Origin: Methylomonas sp.
GTDB lineage: Bacteria > Pseudomonadota > Gammaproteobacteria > Methylococcales > Methylomonadaceae
Assembly: GCF_023228165.1 (NCBI RefSeq)
Contig: NZ_JALOBS010000010.1
Span: 95,819-159,818 of the forward strand
Direction of reading: 5' to 3'
DNA length: 64,000 bases
Part shown: positions 16,431 to 25,675 of the stretch, in pieces
Position numbering within the stretch: the stretch's first letter is position 1
Layout of the letters: every line of letters begins with the position of its first letter
The notes under the pieces: generated by a model
Databases searched by the model: none
Seen by the model: only the letters and a program-made list of their open reading frames with translations
What the model was told of the DNA's origin: nothing
Made by a program: the position numbers and the translations under genes

Positions 16431-16456
16431 GTTACCACGGTTGTTAAGCTTAGGTT

Positions 16457-16828
16457 TTAATAAAAACCATTGCCCAGCCATGCGCCCGCGGCTGCCCCCA
16501 CACCTGCCGCTAACGGATCGCCACGACCCATTTCGTAACCCATTGCGCTCCCGACCATACCGCCCACCAAGCCTTGCGGGGAGCGTTGGTCGTAACGGTA
16601 ATAGTTGACAGGCGGCGGAGGTGGTGCGTAGTAACGCGGGCGAATCGGAACATATTCAACCACCCGTTCCGGCACATAGATGTACTTTTGCCGGTAGCGA
16701 TGGTGATGGCCGTGCCGATGATGATCGTGGTGGTGACCATGATGATGGCGGCCGCCCCCGTGTGGGTCGGCCATGACGGGCAAAGAAAACAGGATTCCAA
16801 GTACCGTAAAAATCGCTAATCTGATCAT
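16457..16828 (-). CDS. Exported His-rich protein with glycine-zipper 2TM domain
   Basis: A 123-residue protein with a signal peptide ending at VMAD. Residues 22-48 are dominated by histidine (GGGRHHHGHHHDHHRHGHHH), an obvious metal-binding stretch. A Tyr/Pro-rich segment (YIYVPERVVEYVPI, then APPPPPVNYY) follows, and the C-terminus is a glycine zipper (GLVGGMVGSAMGYEMG and AAGVGAAAGAWLG) of the Rick_17kDa/2TM type, probably in the outer membrane. A nickel, copper or zinc buffer is plausible but not shown. The gene has its own terminator. Confidence 0.75.
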   Translation of the reverse strand: MIRLAIFTVLGILFSLPVMADPHGGGRHHHGHHHDHHRHGHHHRYRQKYIYVPERVVEYVPIRPRYYAPPPPPVNYYRYDQRSPQGLVGGMVGSAMGYEMGRGDPLAAGVGAAAGAWLGNGFY

Positions 16829-16947
16829 AAATACTCCTAATATGCTAACTGATTCAGGCGCGACTAATTTTGGGTGGATTCGCTTAAAAAAGGCTTAATA
16901 AATCCTTTAATTATGCAGCGTTTAATAAGGAAAAAGTAATGCGGCTT

Positions 16948-18105
16948 TTATCCTCTTTTAGCATTATGGTAAGCATTCTTGATGGCTTGAGCCAATTCGT
17001 GCACGGCCATGGCATAGTGGGTGCTCTGGTTGTATCGGGTTATGACGTAAAAGTTGGGGTAGCCGATGCGGTACTCGTCGTTACTATTGTGCCGCAGCCA
17101 TAATAGCCGCAACGGCGCGTCACAGTGACAGTTGGTATTCAGCGACAAGCCGGAATCCGTTAAGGATTTTAACGAATATAAATGATCCAGGCCGGGTTCC
17201 AGGTTGCTGGCGGCGGCTGGTTTACCGCGTACGGACGAAACTACCGGCTGCCCTGGTTGCCAGCCATGTTGAGCAAAATAGTTGGCAACGCTGCCGATGC
17301 TGTCTACAGGATCCCACAAGTCGCGATGCCCGTCGCCGTTAAAGTCCACGGCCCATTCCAAAAAACTGCTGGGCATAAATTGTCCAAGGCCCATTGCGCC
17401 GGCAAAGGAACCGATCGGTTTGGCGGGGTCGATATGCTCGCTACGCGCCATTACCAAAAAATTTTCTAATTCGCCGCGAAAATATTCGCCGCGCCGCCGG
17501 TAATCGAACGCTAGAGTCGTCAGCGCATCAATGACGCGGTGGCTGCCGACATAACTGCCAAAGGTGGTTTCGACAGCCATGATGCCGAGAATATATTCGG
17601 CGGGTACCCCATATTGTCGGCTGGCACGCTGCAATGCATGTTGGTGTTTGTGCCAAAAACTAACTCCGCTGTTGATGTGCCTAGGATCCAGAAATTTCGC
17701 CCGGTAACGGGACCAGCTGCCTTTACTGGGTTGAGCCTTTAAACTGCGATCGGATTTGGCTAGATAATCCAAAGTCCATTGTTTGCGCTTAGCCTTCGAA
17801 AACAGACCGGTGAGATAGTCACGGTCAAAACCGTGTTTTTGCACCATGAAATCAATGAAACGATTCACGGCTTGATAGCCGGCGTAATCGCCCGATACAG
17901 ACGCTGCCTTATAACCGCCCACGCTGACCAGTGGACGCAAGTCTGGCGTTGCCGATCTGGACTGTTGTGGAGGGTTTTGCTGAGTTGGCGAGTGAGTATT
18001 CTTGTCGGTAGCTTGCGATTTTTCCGGCTGATTCGCGCAACCGCAAAATATCAGCAGGCTCAGGCCAAGACAAAGGCGGGTTGAAAAAGTTACAGCATGT
18101 TTCAT
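16948..18105 (-). CDS. mltB: Lytic murein transglycosylase B
   Basis: A 385-residue lipoprotein: signal peptide with lipobox FCGC, then a low-complexity Gln/Ser/Pro linker to about residue 55. The catalytic domain has the MltB signatures SKAKRKQWTLDYL, VPAEYILGIMAVETTFGSY with the catalytic glutamate, AGAMGLGQFMPSSFLEWAVD, and DFNGDGHRDLWDPVDSIGSVA. The enzyme cleaves the MurNAc-GlcNAc bond to give 1,6-anhydro ends during envelope remodelling. It lies 14 bases after pilU on the same strand, which may reflect a need for wall opening near pili, or chance. Confidence 0.93.
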   Translation of the reverse strand: MKHAVTFSTRLCLGLSLLIFCGCANQPEKSQATDKNTHSPTQQNPPQQSRSATPDLRPLVSVGGYKAASVSGDYAGYQAVNRFIDFMVQKHGFDRDYLTGLFSKAKRKQWTLDYLAKSDRSLKAQPSKGSWSRYRAKFLDPRHINSGVSFWHKHQHALQRASRQYGVPAEYILGIMAVETTFGSYVGSHRVIDALTTLAFDYRRRGEYFRGELENFLVMARSEHIDPAKPIGSFAGAMGLGQFMPSSFLEWAVDFNGDGHRDLWDPVDSIGSVANYFAQHGWQPGQPVVSSVRGKPAAASNLEPGLDHLYSLKSLTDSGLSLNTNCHCDAPLRLLWLRHNSNDEYRIGYPNFYVITRYNQSTHYAMAVHELAQAIKNAYHNAKRG

Positions 18106-18119
18106 AAGTATTCGGTTAT

Positions 18120-19253
18120 TTAACGGTAAAGACTGCCGTTGTCTTCATCGGTCTCGGACAATTTCATATCGTCGTTATCGAAATCGGCATTTTCGGCGCC
18201 GAGCTTGATCATCAAGCGAACCTCATTGCGTGAATCGGCGGCATTCAATGCGTCTTCATAGCTGATTTTGCCGGCGGTATACAGATCGTATAAGGCCTGG
18301 TCAAAAGTTTGCATGCCGTGCTCACGGGAGTTTTTCATCAGTTCCTTTAGCTTATGCACTTCGCCTTTCCGGATCAAGTCCGAAACCAGCGGAGTGTTCA
18401 ACAAAATTTCAATGGCTGGATAACGGCCTTTGCCGTCGGCGCGCTTGACTAGTTGCTGGGCGACGATGCCGCGCAAATTCAACGACAAATCCATAAATAT
18501 TTGTCTGTGCATTTCTTCCGGAAAAAAATGCAGGATCCGGTCCAATGCCTGGTTGGCATTATTTGCATGCAAGGTGCATAAACATAAGTGACCGGTTTCG
18601 GCAAAAGTAATGGCGTGTTGCATGGTTTCCTTGGTTCTGACCTCGCCGATCAATATCACATCCGGCGCCTGACGCAAGGTGTTTTTCAAAGCCACTTCGT
18701 AAGATTCGGTATCCAGACCCACTTCACGTTGCGTGATAATGCAACCCTTATGTTGGTGTACGAACTCAATCGGGTCTTCGATAGTAATGATATGGCCGTT
18801 GCTGTTTTCGTTGCGGTGGCGGATCAAGGCTGCCAGCGAAGTGGATTTACCGGTACCGGTTGCGCCCACAAATAAGACCAAGCCGCGTTTGTACATGATC
18901 AGTTCTTTCAGAACCGGCGGTAAATGCAGATCTTCGGACGAGGGGATATGCGTTTCGATACGGCGCAGCACCATACCCGCGGCATCGCGCTGGGTGAAGG
19001 CGCTAACCCGGAAACGTCCTAAACCTTCAACGCCCATGGCGAATTGGCATTCCTTGGTATGTTCGAACTCGTCTTTCTGGCGTTGTTCCATGATGCTGAG
19101 TACCACTTTTAACGCTTGGTCGGCGGTCAGAATGTTTTTGGATACATCCACCACCTTGCCGTCGATTTTCATGCAGGGTGGTTTGCCGGCGGTGATGAAT
19201 AAATCCGATGCTTTTTTTTCCACCATTAAGGCTAATAATGCTTTGAAGTCCAT
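18120..19253 (-). CDS. pilU: Type IV pilus retraction ATPase PilU
   Basis: A 377-residue PilT/PilU-family ATPase. Walker A is VGATGTGKSTS, the Asp and His boxes are present (ITIEDPIEFVHQHKGCIITQREVG), and Walker B is APDVILIGEVRTKETM. Compared with PilT it has a longer C-terminal tail (from ADSRNEVRLMIKLGAEN to an acidic end), which is typical of PilU. It powers or assists pilus retraction together with PilT, whose gene lies 14 bases upstream. Confidence 0.93.
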   Translation of the reverse strand: MDFKALLALMVEKKASDLFITAGKPPCMKIDGKVVDVSKNILTADQALKVVLSIMEQRQKDEFEHTKECQFAMGVEGLGRFRVSAFTQRDAAGMVLRRIETHIPSSEDLHLPPVLKELIMYKRGLVLFVGATGTGKSTSLAALIRHRNENSNGHIITIEDPIEFVHQHKGCIITQREVGLDTESYEVALKNTLRQAPDVILIGEVRTKETMQHAITFAETGHLCLCTLHANNANQALDRILHFFPEEMHRQIFMDLSLNLRGIVAQQLVKRADGKGRYPAIEILLNTPLVSDLIRKGEVHKLKELMKNSREHGMQTFDQALYDLYTAGKISYEDALNAADSRNEVRLMIKLGAENADFDNDDMKLSETDEDNGSLYR

Positions 19254-19267
19254 GCTGCCTCCAGAAA

Positions 19268-20305
19268 TTAACGGAACAGGTCTTTGTTGACGGCTTTCAC
19301 CATGGCGGCTTTGCCGGTCACCAAGCCCTTGTCGACCAACTCTTTCAGATTCTGGTCCAGCGTCTGCATGCCGTCTTTGCGTCCGGTTTGAATGGCGGAA
19401 TACATCTGCGCGACTTTGGCCTCGCGGATCAAGTTGCGGATCGCCGCTGTGCCGACCATGATTTCATGCGCGGCAATCCGGCCGCCGCCGACTTTCTTCA
19501 GCAGCGTTTGCGAGATAACCGCTTGCAAGGATTCAGACAGCATGGAACGTATCATGTCTTTTTCCGCGGCCGGGAACACGTCGATAATACGGTCTATGGT
19601 TTTAGCGGCCGAAGTGGTGTGCAAGGTACCGAATACCAAGTGGCCCGTTTCGGCGGCGGTGAGCGCCAAGCGAATGGTTTCCAAATCCCGCATCTCACCG
19701 ACCAGGATGATGTCGGGGTCTTCCCGAAGCGCCGAACGTAAAGCTTCGGTAAAGCCCAAGGTGTCGCGATGGACCTCGCGCTGATTGATCAATGATTTCT
19801 GGCTTTCGTGCACAAACTCGATCGGGTCTTCCACCGTTAAAATATGCGAATAATCGTTGTTGTTGATATGGTTGATCATCGCCGCCAGCGTGGTGGACTT
19901 GCCTGAACCGGTTGGACCGGTTACCAGAATCAATCCGCGCGGTTTGTTACAAACTTCTTCAAAAAACTTGGGCGCGCCCAGTTCTTCCAAGGTTAATACT
20001 TTGGAAGGAATGGTTCTAAATACCGCGCCGGCGCCTCTGTCTTGGTTGAATGCGTTGACCCTGAAACGTGCTACGCCGGGAAGCGCAAACGAAAAGTCGG
20101 TCTCCAGAAACTCTTCGTAATCGCGGCGCTGTTTATCGTTCATGATGTCGTAAATCAGCGCATGCACTTCCTTGTGATCCAAGGCCGGAATATTGATGCG
20201 GCGGATATCGCCATCAACCCGAATCATAGGCGGTAAACCCGCAGACAAATGCAAATCCGAGGCTTTATTTTTAACGGAAAAAGTCAATAGTTCGGCGATG
20301 TCCAT
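19268..20305 (-). CDS. pilT: Type IV pilus retraction ATPase PilT
   Basis: A 345-residue hexameric ATPase. The N-terminal PAS-like domain begins MDIAELLTFSVKNKASDLHL. Walker A is TGPTGSGKSTT, the Asp box is LTVEDPIEFVHESQ, Walker B is DPDIILVGEMRDLETI, and the PilT-specific AIRNLIRE motif is present near residue 290. It drives twitching motility and DNA uptake by depolymerising pili; dprA elsewhere in the window fits natural transformation. It is cotranscribed with pilU. Confidence 0.95.
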   Translation of the reverse strand: MDIAELLTFSVKNKASDLHLSAGLPPMIRVDGDIRRINIPALDHKEVHALIYDIMNDKQRRDYEEFLETDFSFALPGVARFRVNAFNQDRGAGAVFRTIPSKVLTLEELGAPKFFEEVCNKPRGLILVTGPTGSGKSTTLAAMINHINNNDYSHILTVEDPIEFVHESQKSLINQREVHRDTLGFTEALRSALREDPDIILVGEMRDLETIRLALTAAETGHLVFGTLHTTSAAKTIDRIIDVFPAAEKDMIRSMLSESLQAVISQTLLKKVGGGRIAAHEIMVGTAAIRNLIREAKVAQMYSAIQTGRKDGMQTLDQNLKELVDKGLVTGKAAMVKAVNKDLFR

Positions 20306-20418
20306 GTTGGTTGTCTCAGCAATAGTGGATGTGTACGGGCAAGGATAGTACAGATTGGTAAGCGAATCGTGCCGGGTGGCTTTTAATCTGGAGCCCGAAG
20401 CGAGTTAACTGAAATTCG

Positions 20419-20760
20419 TCAATGTTGCTCTTTGAGCTCGGCGCAACGAATACATCGGTTGGCATAAGGCAGCGCCAATAGGCGTTCTTTTCTAATCGGT
20501 TCCCCGCAGGTCAGGCAAATACCATAAGTGCCTTCGTCTATTCGGGAAATGGCCTGTTTGATTTTTTCCACTTCATGGCGGGCGGCGTTGCCGAGGGCGT
20601 CTAAAACTTCGTCATTTTCCACTTCGGTGGCCTGTTCGGAAAAATCCTGCTCCAGCGGCTTATCGACATGTTTAACATCGTCGGTGATTTTGCCCAGTCG
20701 GTCATCCAGCTCTTCGAGCATGTAGATTAGATGATTGCGAACTTCTTGATATTCTTTCAT
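20419..20760 (-). CDS. DksA/TraR-family zinc-finger protein
   Basis: A 113-residue protein: an N-terminal coiled coil to about residue 75 and a C4 zinc finger at the end (YGICLTCGEPI and RCIRCAELKEQ). The finger and IDEGTYG lead-in are typical of DksA-like proteins that enter the RNA polymerase secondary channel. It is shorter than DksA (about 150 residues), so a DksA2/TraR-type paralogue is more likely than DksA itself. It lies divergent to icd and upstream of pilT, with 113 bases between. Confidence 0.85.
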   Translation of the reverse strand: MKEYQEVRNHLIYMLEELDDRLGKITDDVKHVDKPLEQDFSEQATEVENDEVLDALGNAARHEVEKIKQAISRIDEGTYGICLTCGEPIRKERLLALPYANRCIRCAELKEQH

Positions 20761-20946
20761 TTGAGTCTCCGCAGGCTAGCTGCATTGGATGGTGGCCAGT
20801 CTAAAAGGCCGGCCGAGGTGTTATCTTCTTATACAATGAACCGGCAAGCTGTGCAATAACGCCGCTCGATGGCGCTAATAAAGCTTAAAGCACTTAACAC
20901 TTTGGCAGGCTATACTGAGCCGACTAGTTAATTTGCGGAGCAGGGG

Positions 20947-22176
20947 ATGAAAAAAATACACGTCGAAAATCCGGTCGTTGAAATCGATGGCGATGAGATG
21001 ACCCGCATCATCTGGCATTTCATTAAGGATCAGTTGATTTTGCCTTATTTGGATTTAACTATCGACTATTACGATTTGAGCATTGAGCAGCGCGACGCCA
21101 CGGATGACCAAATCACGATAGATGCCGCAAATGCGATCAAACGGCATGGCGTCGGCATCAAATGCGCCACGATTACGCCGGACGAGACCAGGGTGGCGGA
21201 GTTTGGCCTGAAAAAAATGTACAAGTCTCCCAATGGCACCATTAGAAATATTCTGGATGGCACGGTGTTTCGAGAGCCCATAATTTGCCAAAATGTACCG
21301 AGGCTGGTGCCGAACTGGACCCAGCCTATTTGCATTGGTCGCCATGCTTTTGGCGACCAATATCGGGCTACGGACTTTGTCACCCAGGGGCAGGGTACCT
21401 TGCGCATCAGTTTTACGCCGGATGACGGCGGGGTTGAGCAAGCGTTTGAGGTATACCATTTCGAGGGGGACGGCGTGGCACTGGCCATGTACAACACGGA
21501 CGCTTCTATCGCCGGATTTGCCCACAGCTGCTTCAACGTGGCATTAGATAGGGGCTGGCCGCTTTATTTGTCAACCAAAAATACCATCTTGAAAAAGTAC
21601 GATGGCCGGTTTAAAGATATCTTCGAAGCCATTTATCAGGCGGAATATAAACATCGATTTACGGCCAAAGGCATTGTTTATGAGCACAAGCTGATCGATG
21701 ATATGGTGGCATCGGCCCTGAAGTGGAGTGGCGCTTTCGTCTGGGCGTGCAAGAATTACGATGGCGATGTGCAGTCCGATACCGTGGCGCAGGGTTTTGG
21801 TTCATTGGGGTTAATGACCTCGGTACTGGTCACTCCGGACGGAAAAGTGATGGAAGCTGAAGCGGCGCACGGCACCGTCACTCGTCATTATCGTCTGCAT
21901 CAGCAGGGCAAAAAAACCTCGACAAATCCTATCGCTTCAATTTTTGCCTGGAGCCGAGGGCTGGCATTTCGCGGCAAGCTGGATGGCAATGCCGAGTTGA
22001 TACGGTTTTGCGAAACTTTGGAAAAAGTCTGTGTCGACACGGTGGAGGCCGGCAAAATGACCAAGGATCTGGCGTTGTGTATCTACGGCGACGATTTGAA
22101 CGAGTCGCATTATTTGAGTACCGAGGCATTTTTGGAAGCCCTGCGAGCCAATCTCGAGAAGAGCCTGCATGTCTAA
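20947..22176 (+). CDS. icd: NADP-dependent isocitrate dehydrogenase, eukaryote-like type
   Basis: A 409-residue protein of the homodimeric IDH subfamily found in mitochondria and some bacteria, not the E. coli type. The start VVEIDGDEMTRIIWHFIKDQLI is diagnostic, as are KSPNGTIRNILDGTVFREPI (substrate serine), IGRHAFGDQYRATDF, KWSGAFVWACKNYDGDVQSD and EAAHGTVTRHY. It oxidises isocitrate to 2-oxoglutarate with NADP. The ATG follows GCGGAGCAGGGG. It stands alone and is divergent from the DksA-like gene. Confidence 0.95.
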   Translation: MKKIHVENPVVEIDGDEMTRIIWHFIKDQLILPYLDLTIDYYDLSIEQRDATDDQITIDAANAIKRHGVGIKCATITPDETRVAEFGLKKMYKSPNGTIRNILDGTVFREPIICQNVPRLVPNWTQPICIGRHAFGDQYRATDFVTQGQGTLRISFTPDDGGVEQAFEVYHFEGDGVALAMYNTDASIAGFAHSCFNVALDRGWPLYLSTKNTILKKYDGRFKDIFEAIYQAEYKHRFTAKGIVYEHKLIDDMVASALKWSGAFVWACKNYDGDVQSDTVAQGFGSLGLMTSVLVTPDGKVMEAEAAHGTVTRHYRLHQQGKKTSTNPIASIFAWSRGLAFRGKLDGNAELIRFCETLEKVCVDTVEAGKMTKDLALCIYGDDLNESHYLSTEAFLEALRANLEKSLHV

Positions 22177-22350
22177 ATGTGCGGAGCGAGATTAGATCTT
22201 TGAAATAACTTGGTAACTAACGGATTTTAAAATAAATGGTGTAGCATTTAATATATTAAATGTGTGTGTAATAACACCTTTCAAGATGCCGGCTCCAGTT
22301 GGCGGTGTTTTTTAGTTGGATTATTTGAATTTAACCCTATAGGAGTTGAT

Positions 22351-23472
22351 ATGGAAAAGCGGGTTGCCCTGATCACAGGGATCACCGGTCAGGATGGTTC
22401 GTATCTGGCGGAGTTTTTGTTGGAAAAAGGCTATGAAGTACATGGCATCAAACGGCGGGCGTCGCTATTTAATACCGAACGCGTTGACCACATTTACCAG
22501 GATCCGCATGTCAAAAACCCTAAGTTTTATCTGCATTACGGCGACTTAACCGATAGCTCCAATTTAACCCGTATCCTTAAAGAAACCAATCCTAGCGAAG
22601 TCTATAATCTCGGCGCCATGAGTCATGTGGCGGTGTCGTTCGAGTCGCCGGAATATACCGCCGATGTGGATGCGATCGGCACATTGCGGATTCTTGAAGC
22701 CATGCGATTTTTAGGTATGGAAAAAACCGCACGTTTCTATCAGGCCTCCACCTCCGAGCTATACGGCTTGGTTCAGGAAATTCCACAAAAAGAAACCACC
22801 CCGTTTTATCCGCGTTCACCGTATGCGGTGGCCAAGCTTTATGCTTACTGGATCACCGTTAACTACCGCGAAGCATACGGGATGTATGCCTGCAACGGCA
22901 TTTTGTTTAACCACGAGTCGCCGCGCCGGGGTGAAACCTTTGTGACCCGCAAAATCACTCGAGGCCTGAGCAATATTGCCATGGGCCTGGAGCAGTGTTT
23001 ATTCATGGGGAATATGGACTCGCTACGCGATTGGGGGCATGCAAAGGATTATGTGCGCATGCAATGGATGATGTTGCAGCAGGAACAACCGGAAGATTTT
23101 GTCATTGCTACCGGGGTGCAGTATTCGGTGCGCCAATTTATAGAAATGGCGGCTAAGGAACTGGGTATCACGCTGCGCTGGGAAGGCAAGGGTGTAGACG
23201 AAAAAGGCTATATAGCAGCCATAAGCGGTGGTAAGGCTCCAAAAGCCGTAGTCGGTCAACAAATCGTGGCTATCGACCCGCGTTATTTCCGACCGGCCGA
23301 AGTGGAAACCTTGTTGGGTGATCCAAGCAATGCCAAGGAAAAACTGGGTTGGGTGCCGCAAATTACGCTACAGGAAATGGTCGGCGAAATGGTAGCTTAT
23401 GATTTGCAGCAAGCACAAAAACATGCGCTGTTGCAGAATCAGGGTTACAGCGTGGCAGTTAGTAAGGAATAA
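22351..23472 (+). CDS. gmd: GDP-mannose 4,6-dehydratase
   Basis: A 373-residue short-chain dehydrogenase. The start at 22351 has AGGAG seven bases upstream and begins exactly at the family N-terminus (MEKRVALITGITGQDGSYLA); a longer frame from 22264 has no ribosome site. The nucleotide motif GITGQDGSYL, the catalytic SYK-equivalent (PRSPYAVAKLYAYW), NHESPRRGETFVTRKI and DWGHAKDYV are all present. It makes GDP-4-keto-6-deoxymannose, the first step towards GDP-fucose and related sugars, and is followed by fcl. Confidence 0.96.
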   Translation: MEKRVALITGITGQDGSYLAEFLLEKGYEVHGIKRRASLFNTERVDHIYQDPHVKNPKFYLHYGDLTDSSNLTRILKETNPSEVYNLGAMSHVAVSFESPEYTADVDAIGTLRILEAMRFLGMEKTARFYQASTSELYGLVQEIPQKETTPFYPRSPYAVAKLYAYWITVNYREAYGMYACNGILFNHESPRRGETFVTRKITRGLSNIAMGLEQCLFMGNMDSLRDWGHAKDYVRMQWMMLQQEQPEDFVIATGVQYSVRQFIEMAAKELGITLRWEGKGVDEKGYIAAISGGKAPKAVVGQQIVAIDPRYFRPAEVETLLGDPSNAKEKLGWVPQITLQEMVGEMVAYDLQQAQKHALLQNQGYSVAVSKE

Positions 23473-23476
23473 GCTC

Positions 23477-24445
23477 ATGGCAGACAAGAAAATTTATCTG
23501 GCCGGACATCGCGGTATGGTGGGGTCGGCCATCTTGCGGCAACTACAGGCGGCGGGGCACGGTAATATTGTGGTGCGCACGCATGCCGAACTAAATTTGA
23601 CCGATCAATCGGCTGTACGTGAATTTATGCAAAGCCAGAAACCGGATCAGATAATTCTGGCTGCGGCTAAAGTGGGCGGGATTCATGCTAATAATGTGTA
23701 TCCGGCCGAATTTATTTATCAAAACCTGATGGTGGAAGCTAACATTATTCATCAGGCCTGGGCGGCGGGTTGTCGGGAATTGTTGTTTTTGGGGAGTTCC
23801 TGCATTTACCCTAAGTTTGCCGAGCAACCCATGCAAGAGGCGGCCTTATTGACAGGCATTTTGGAGTCGACGAATGAGCCGTATGCGATTGCTAAAATTG
23901 CCGGCATTAAGTTATGCGAGTCCTATAACCGCCAATACGGCACCGATTACCGTTCAGTCATGCCGACTAACCTATACGGCGAAAACGATAATTTTCATCT
24001 GGAAAATAGTCACGTCATACCGGCCATGATACGCAAGCTTCATGATGCCAAAATGGCGCATGCGCCAGTCGTTACCCTATGGGGAACCGGTGCGGCGATG
24101 CGCGAATTTTTGCACGTGGATGATATGGCTGCTGCAAGTTTACATGTTTTGAATCTGGATACGTCGGCATACCAAGCGGCAACTGAGCCAATGTTGTCGC
24201 ATTTGAATGTCGGCACCGGCAAGGATGTCACCATTCGCGAGTTGGCTGAAACGATCCAAAAGGTGGTGGGTTTCGCCGGCGATATTATCTGGGATAGTTC
24301 CAAACCCGATGGTACGCCACGCAAGCTGATGGATAACGGTAAATTGCGCTCCTTGGGTTGGCGGCCCACTATCGATTTGGAAGCGGGGTTAAAATCCACC
24401 TATCAATGGTTTATTCAGCATCAGGCGGAATTTAAAAGTCAGTAA
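23477..24445 (+). CDS. fcl: GDP-L-fucose synthase
   Basis: A 322-residue SDR enzyme starting at 23477 (AAGGA ribosome site), four bases after gmd; the longer frame upstream overlaps gmd and is rejected. It shows IYLAGHRGMVGSAI, AAAKVGGIHANN, LFLGSSCIYPKFAEQPM, EPYAIAKIAGIKLCESY (catalytic Tyr-Lys) and NLYGENDNFHLENSHVIPA. It epimerises and reduces the Gmd product to GDP-L-fucose for surface polysaccharide. A terminator follows. Confidence 0.96.
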   Translation: MADKKIYLAGHRGMVGSAILRQLQAAGHGNIVVRTHAELNLTDQSAVREFMQSQKPDQIILAAAKVGGIHANNVYPAEFIYQNLMVEANIIHQAWAAGCRELLFLGSSCIYPKFAEQPMQEAALLTGILESTNEPYAIAKIAGIKLCESYNRQYGTDYRSVMPTNLYGENDNFHLENSHVIPAMIRKLHDAKMAHAPVVTLWGTGAAMREFLHVDDMAAASLHVLNLDTSAYQAATEPMLSHLNVGTGKDVTIRELAETIQKVVGFAGDIIWDSSKPDGTPRKLMDNGKLRSLGWRPTIDLEAGLKSTYQWFIQHQAEFKSQ

Positions 24446-24504
24446 TTGCTTTAAGCGGATTTCCGTTGGAATGCTGGAGTTTGAGCGTCATCAATAGGGC
24501 AAGT

Positions 24505-24530
24505 AAAACCCGTAGCGGGTTTTGGCTGGA
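24505..24530 (+). terminator. Hairpin terminator after fcl
   Basis: AAAACCCG at 24505-24512 pairs with CGGGTTTT at 24516-24523 around a three-base loop, 60 bases after the fcl stop. The U-run is provided by the end of the stem. Confidence 0.7.
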
Positions 24531-24593
24531 TTTATGGCTGAATTCATCTAAACTTTGCTCTCACACAGACTTCTAGCTGGCAGGAATAACTAT

Positions 24594-25637
24594 ATGGCTT
24601 TACGTATATTGCTGGGATTGTTGGTTCCCTTGCTTTTTAGCGCTTTTGTTTGGGCGGATTCGCTGCGAATCAATCCCAATCATCCTGATCAATATACGGT
24701 GGTTAAGGGTGATACTTTATGGGACATTTCCGGTAAATTTCTTGAGCACCCCTGGCAGTGGCCGCAGCTGTGGCATAACAATCCGCAGATCAAAAATCCG
24801 CACTGGATTTATCCGGGCGACACGTTGTATTTTTCGTATGTTAACGGTGAGCCGCATCTGAGTCTGAATCCGGTCGATTCCGGGTATAGCGATGTACCCA
24901 ACTTGACACCGCATATCCGTGAGTCGCCGATCGAGCAAGCCATCCCCATGATACCCAGCGATGCGATCGCCCAGTTTTTGAGTTCGCCTAAAGTGGTTTC
25001 CGCTGACGAGCTGCCCGAGGCGCCTTATGTGCTTGAAATTGCCGATGAGCATTTGGTGGCCGGAGCCGGGGATCGGGTTTATGTGCGGGCGATTGAGAAT
25101 CCGGAAGGGCTGGAATACACCATTTACCGGCAGGGCAAGCCGTATGTCAGTCCGGATACGCAGGAGATACTCGGCTACGAAGCTGAATATATCGCCGATA
25201 CACTATTGGAAAGCCCGGGCGATCCGGCAACTTTGCGTATCACTAAATCCGATAGCGAAGTGCGCCGCGGTGACCGGTTGATGTTGAGCGCCGCGGGAGA
25301 GATGGCCCTAAATTATTTTCCTCGGCCGCCAGAACAGCGTGTGGCGGGTAGTATTATTCGGGTCATGGGTGGCGTTACCCAGATTGGGCAACGCGATATT
25401 GTGGTGATCGATAAAGGAATCCAGGATGGCTTGGAAGTAGGCCATACTCTGGATATCTACAGAAGAGGCCGCGTTGTCATCGACAGGATGCAATCCGATG
25501 AAGCGGTGCCGGTTAAATTGCCGGATGAATTGGCGGGGGTTTTGATGGTGTTTCGTCCTTTTGAACGGGTGAGTTATGCTCTGGTGATGAAAGCCACCTC
25601 CGCCATACATACCTTGGATAGGGTGCAAACGCCTTAA
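24594..25637 (+). CDS. LysM domain-containing exported protein
   Basis: The start at 24594 (CAGGAATAAC upstream) gives a proper signal peptide (ALRILLGLLVPLLFSAFVWA) and a 347-residue protein; a longer frame from 24555 is disfavoured. Residues 25-85 contain a LysM domain (YTVVKGDTLWDISGKFLEHPWQW, WIYPGDTL). The rest is a beta-rich C-terminal region with GDRVYVR and VIDKGIQDGLEVGHTLDIYR. Proteins of this layout commonly lie just upstream of dprA in gammaproteobacteria and bind peptidoglycan; the function is not established. Confidence 0.9.
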   Translation: MALRILLGLLVPLLFSAFVWADSLRINPNHPDQYTVVKGDTLWDISGKFLEHPWQWPQLWHNNPQIKNPHWIYPGDTLYFSYVNGEPHLSLNPVDSGYSDVPNLTPHIRESPIEQAIPMIPSDAIAQFLSSPKVVSADELPEAPYVLEIADEHLVAGAGDRVYVRAIENPEGLEYTIYRQGKPYVSPDTQEILGYEAEYIADTLLESPGDPATLRITKSDSEVRRGDRLMLSAAGEMALNYFPRPPEQRVAGSIIRVMGGVTQIGQRDIVVIDKGIQDGLEVGHTLDIYRRGRVVIDRMQSDEAVPVKLPDELAGVLMVFRPFERVSYALVMKATSAIHTLDRVQTP

Positions 25638-25643
25638 CATACC

Positions 25644-25670
25644 AACTCCCGCCGATTTTCGGTGGGAGTT
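25644..25670 (+). terminator. Hairpin between the LysM gene and dprA
   Basis: AACTCCCGCCG (25644-25654) pairs with CGGTGGGAGTT (25660-25670), allowing one G-U pair, with a five-base loop. The following bases are TACTATT rather than a clean U-run, so it may attenuate rather than stop transcription into dprA. Confidence 0.55.
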
Positions 25671-25675
25671 TACTA

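Larger units (their letters stand above)
15250..16456. other. Long intergenic region with decayed sequence
   Basis: About 1.2 kb without a convincing intact gene. A 143-codon minus-strand ORF at 15810-16241 reads through a REP-like repeat and has no recognised domain, so it is treated as chance. The right part (about 16180-16300) resembles a transposase remnant and is listed separately. The left part (15250-15800) is AT-rich and may hold the promoter of the regulator gene; nothing else is recognised. Confidence 0.5.
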
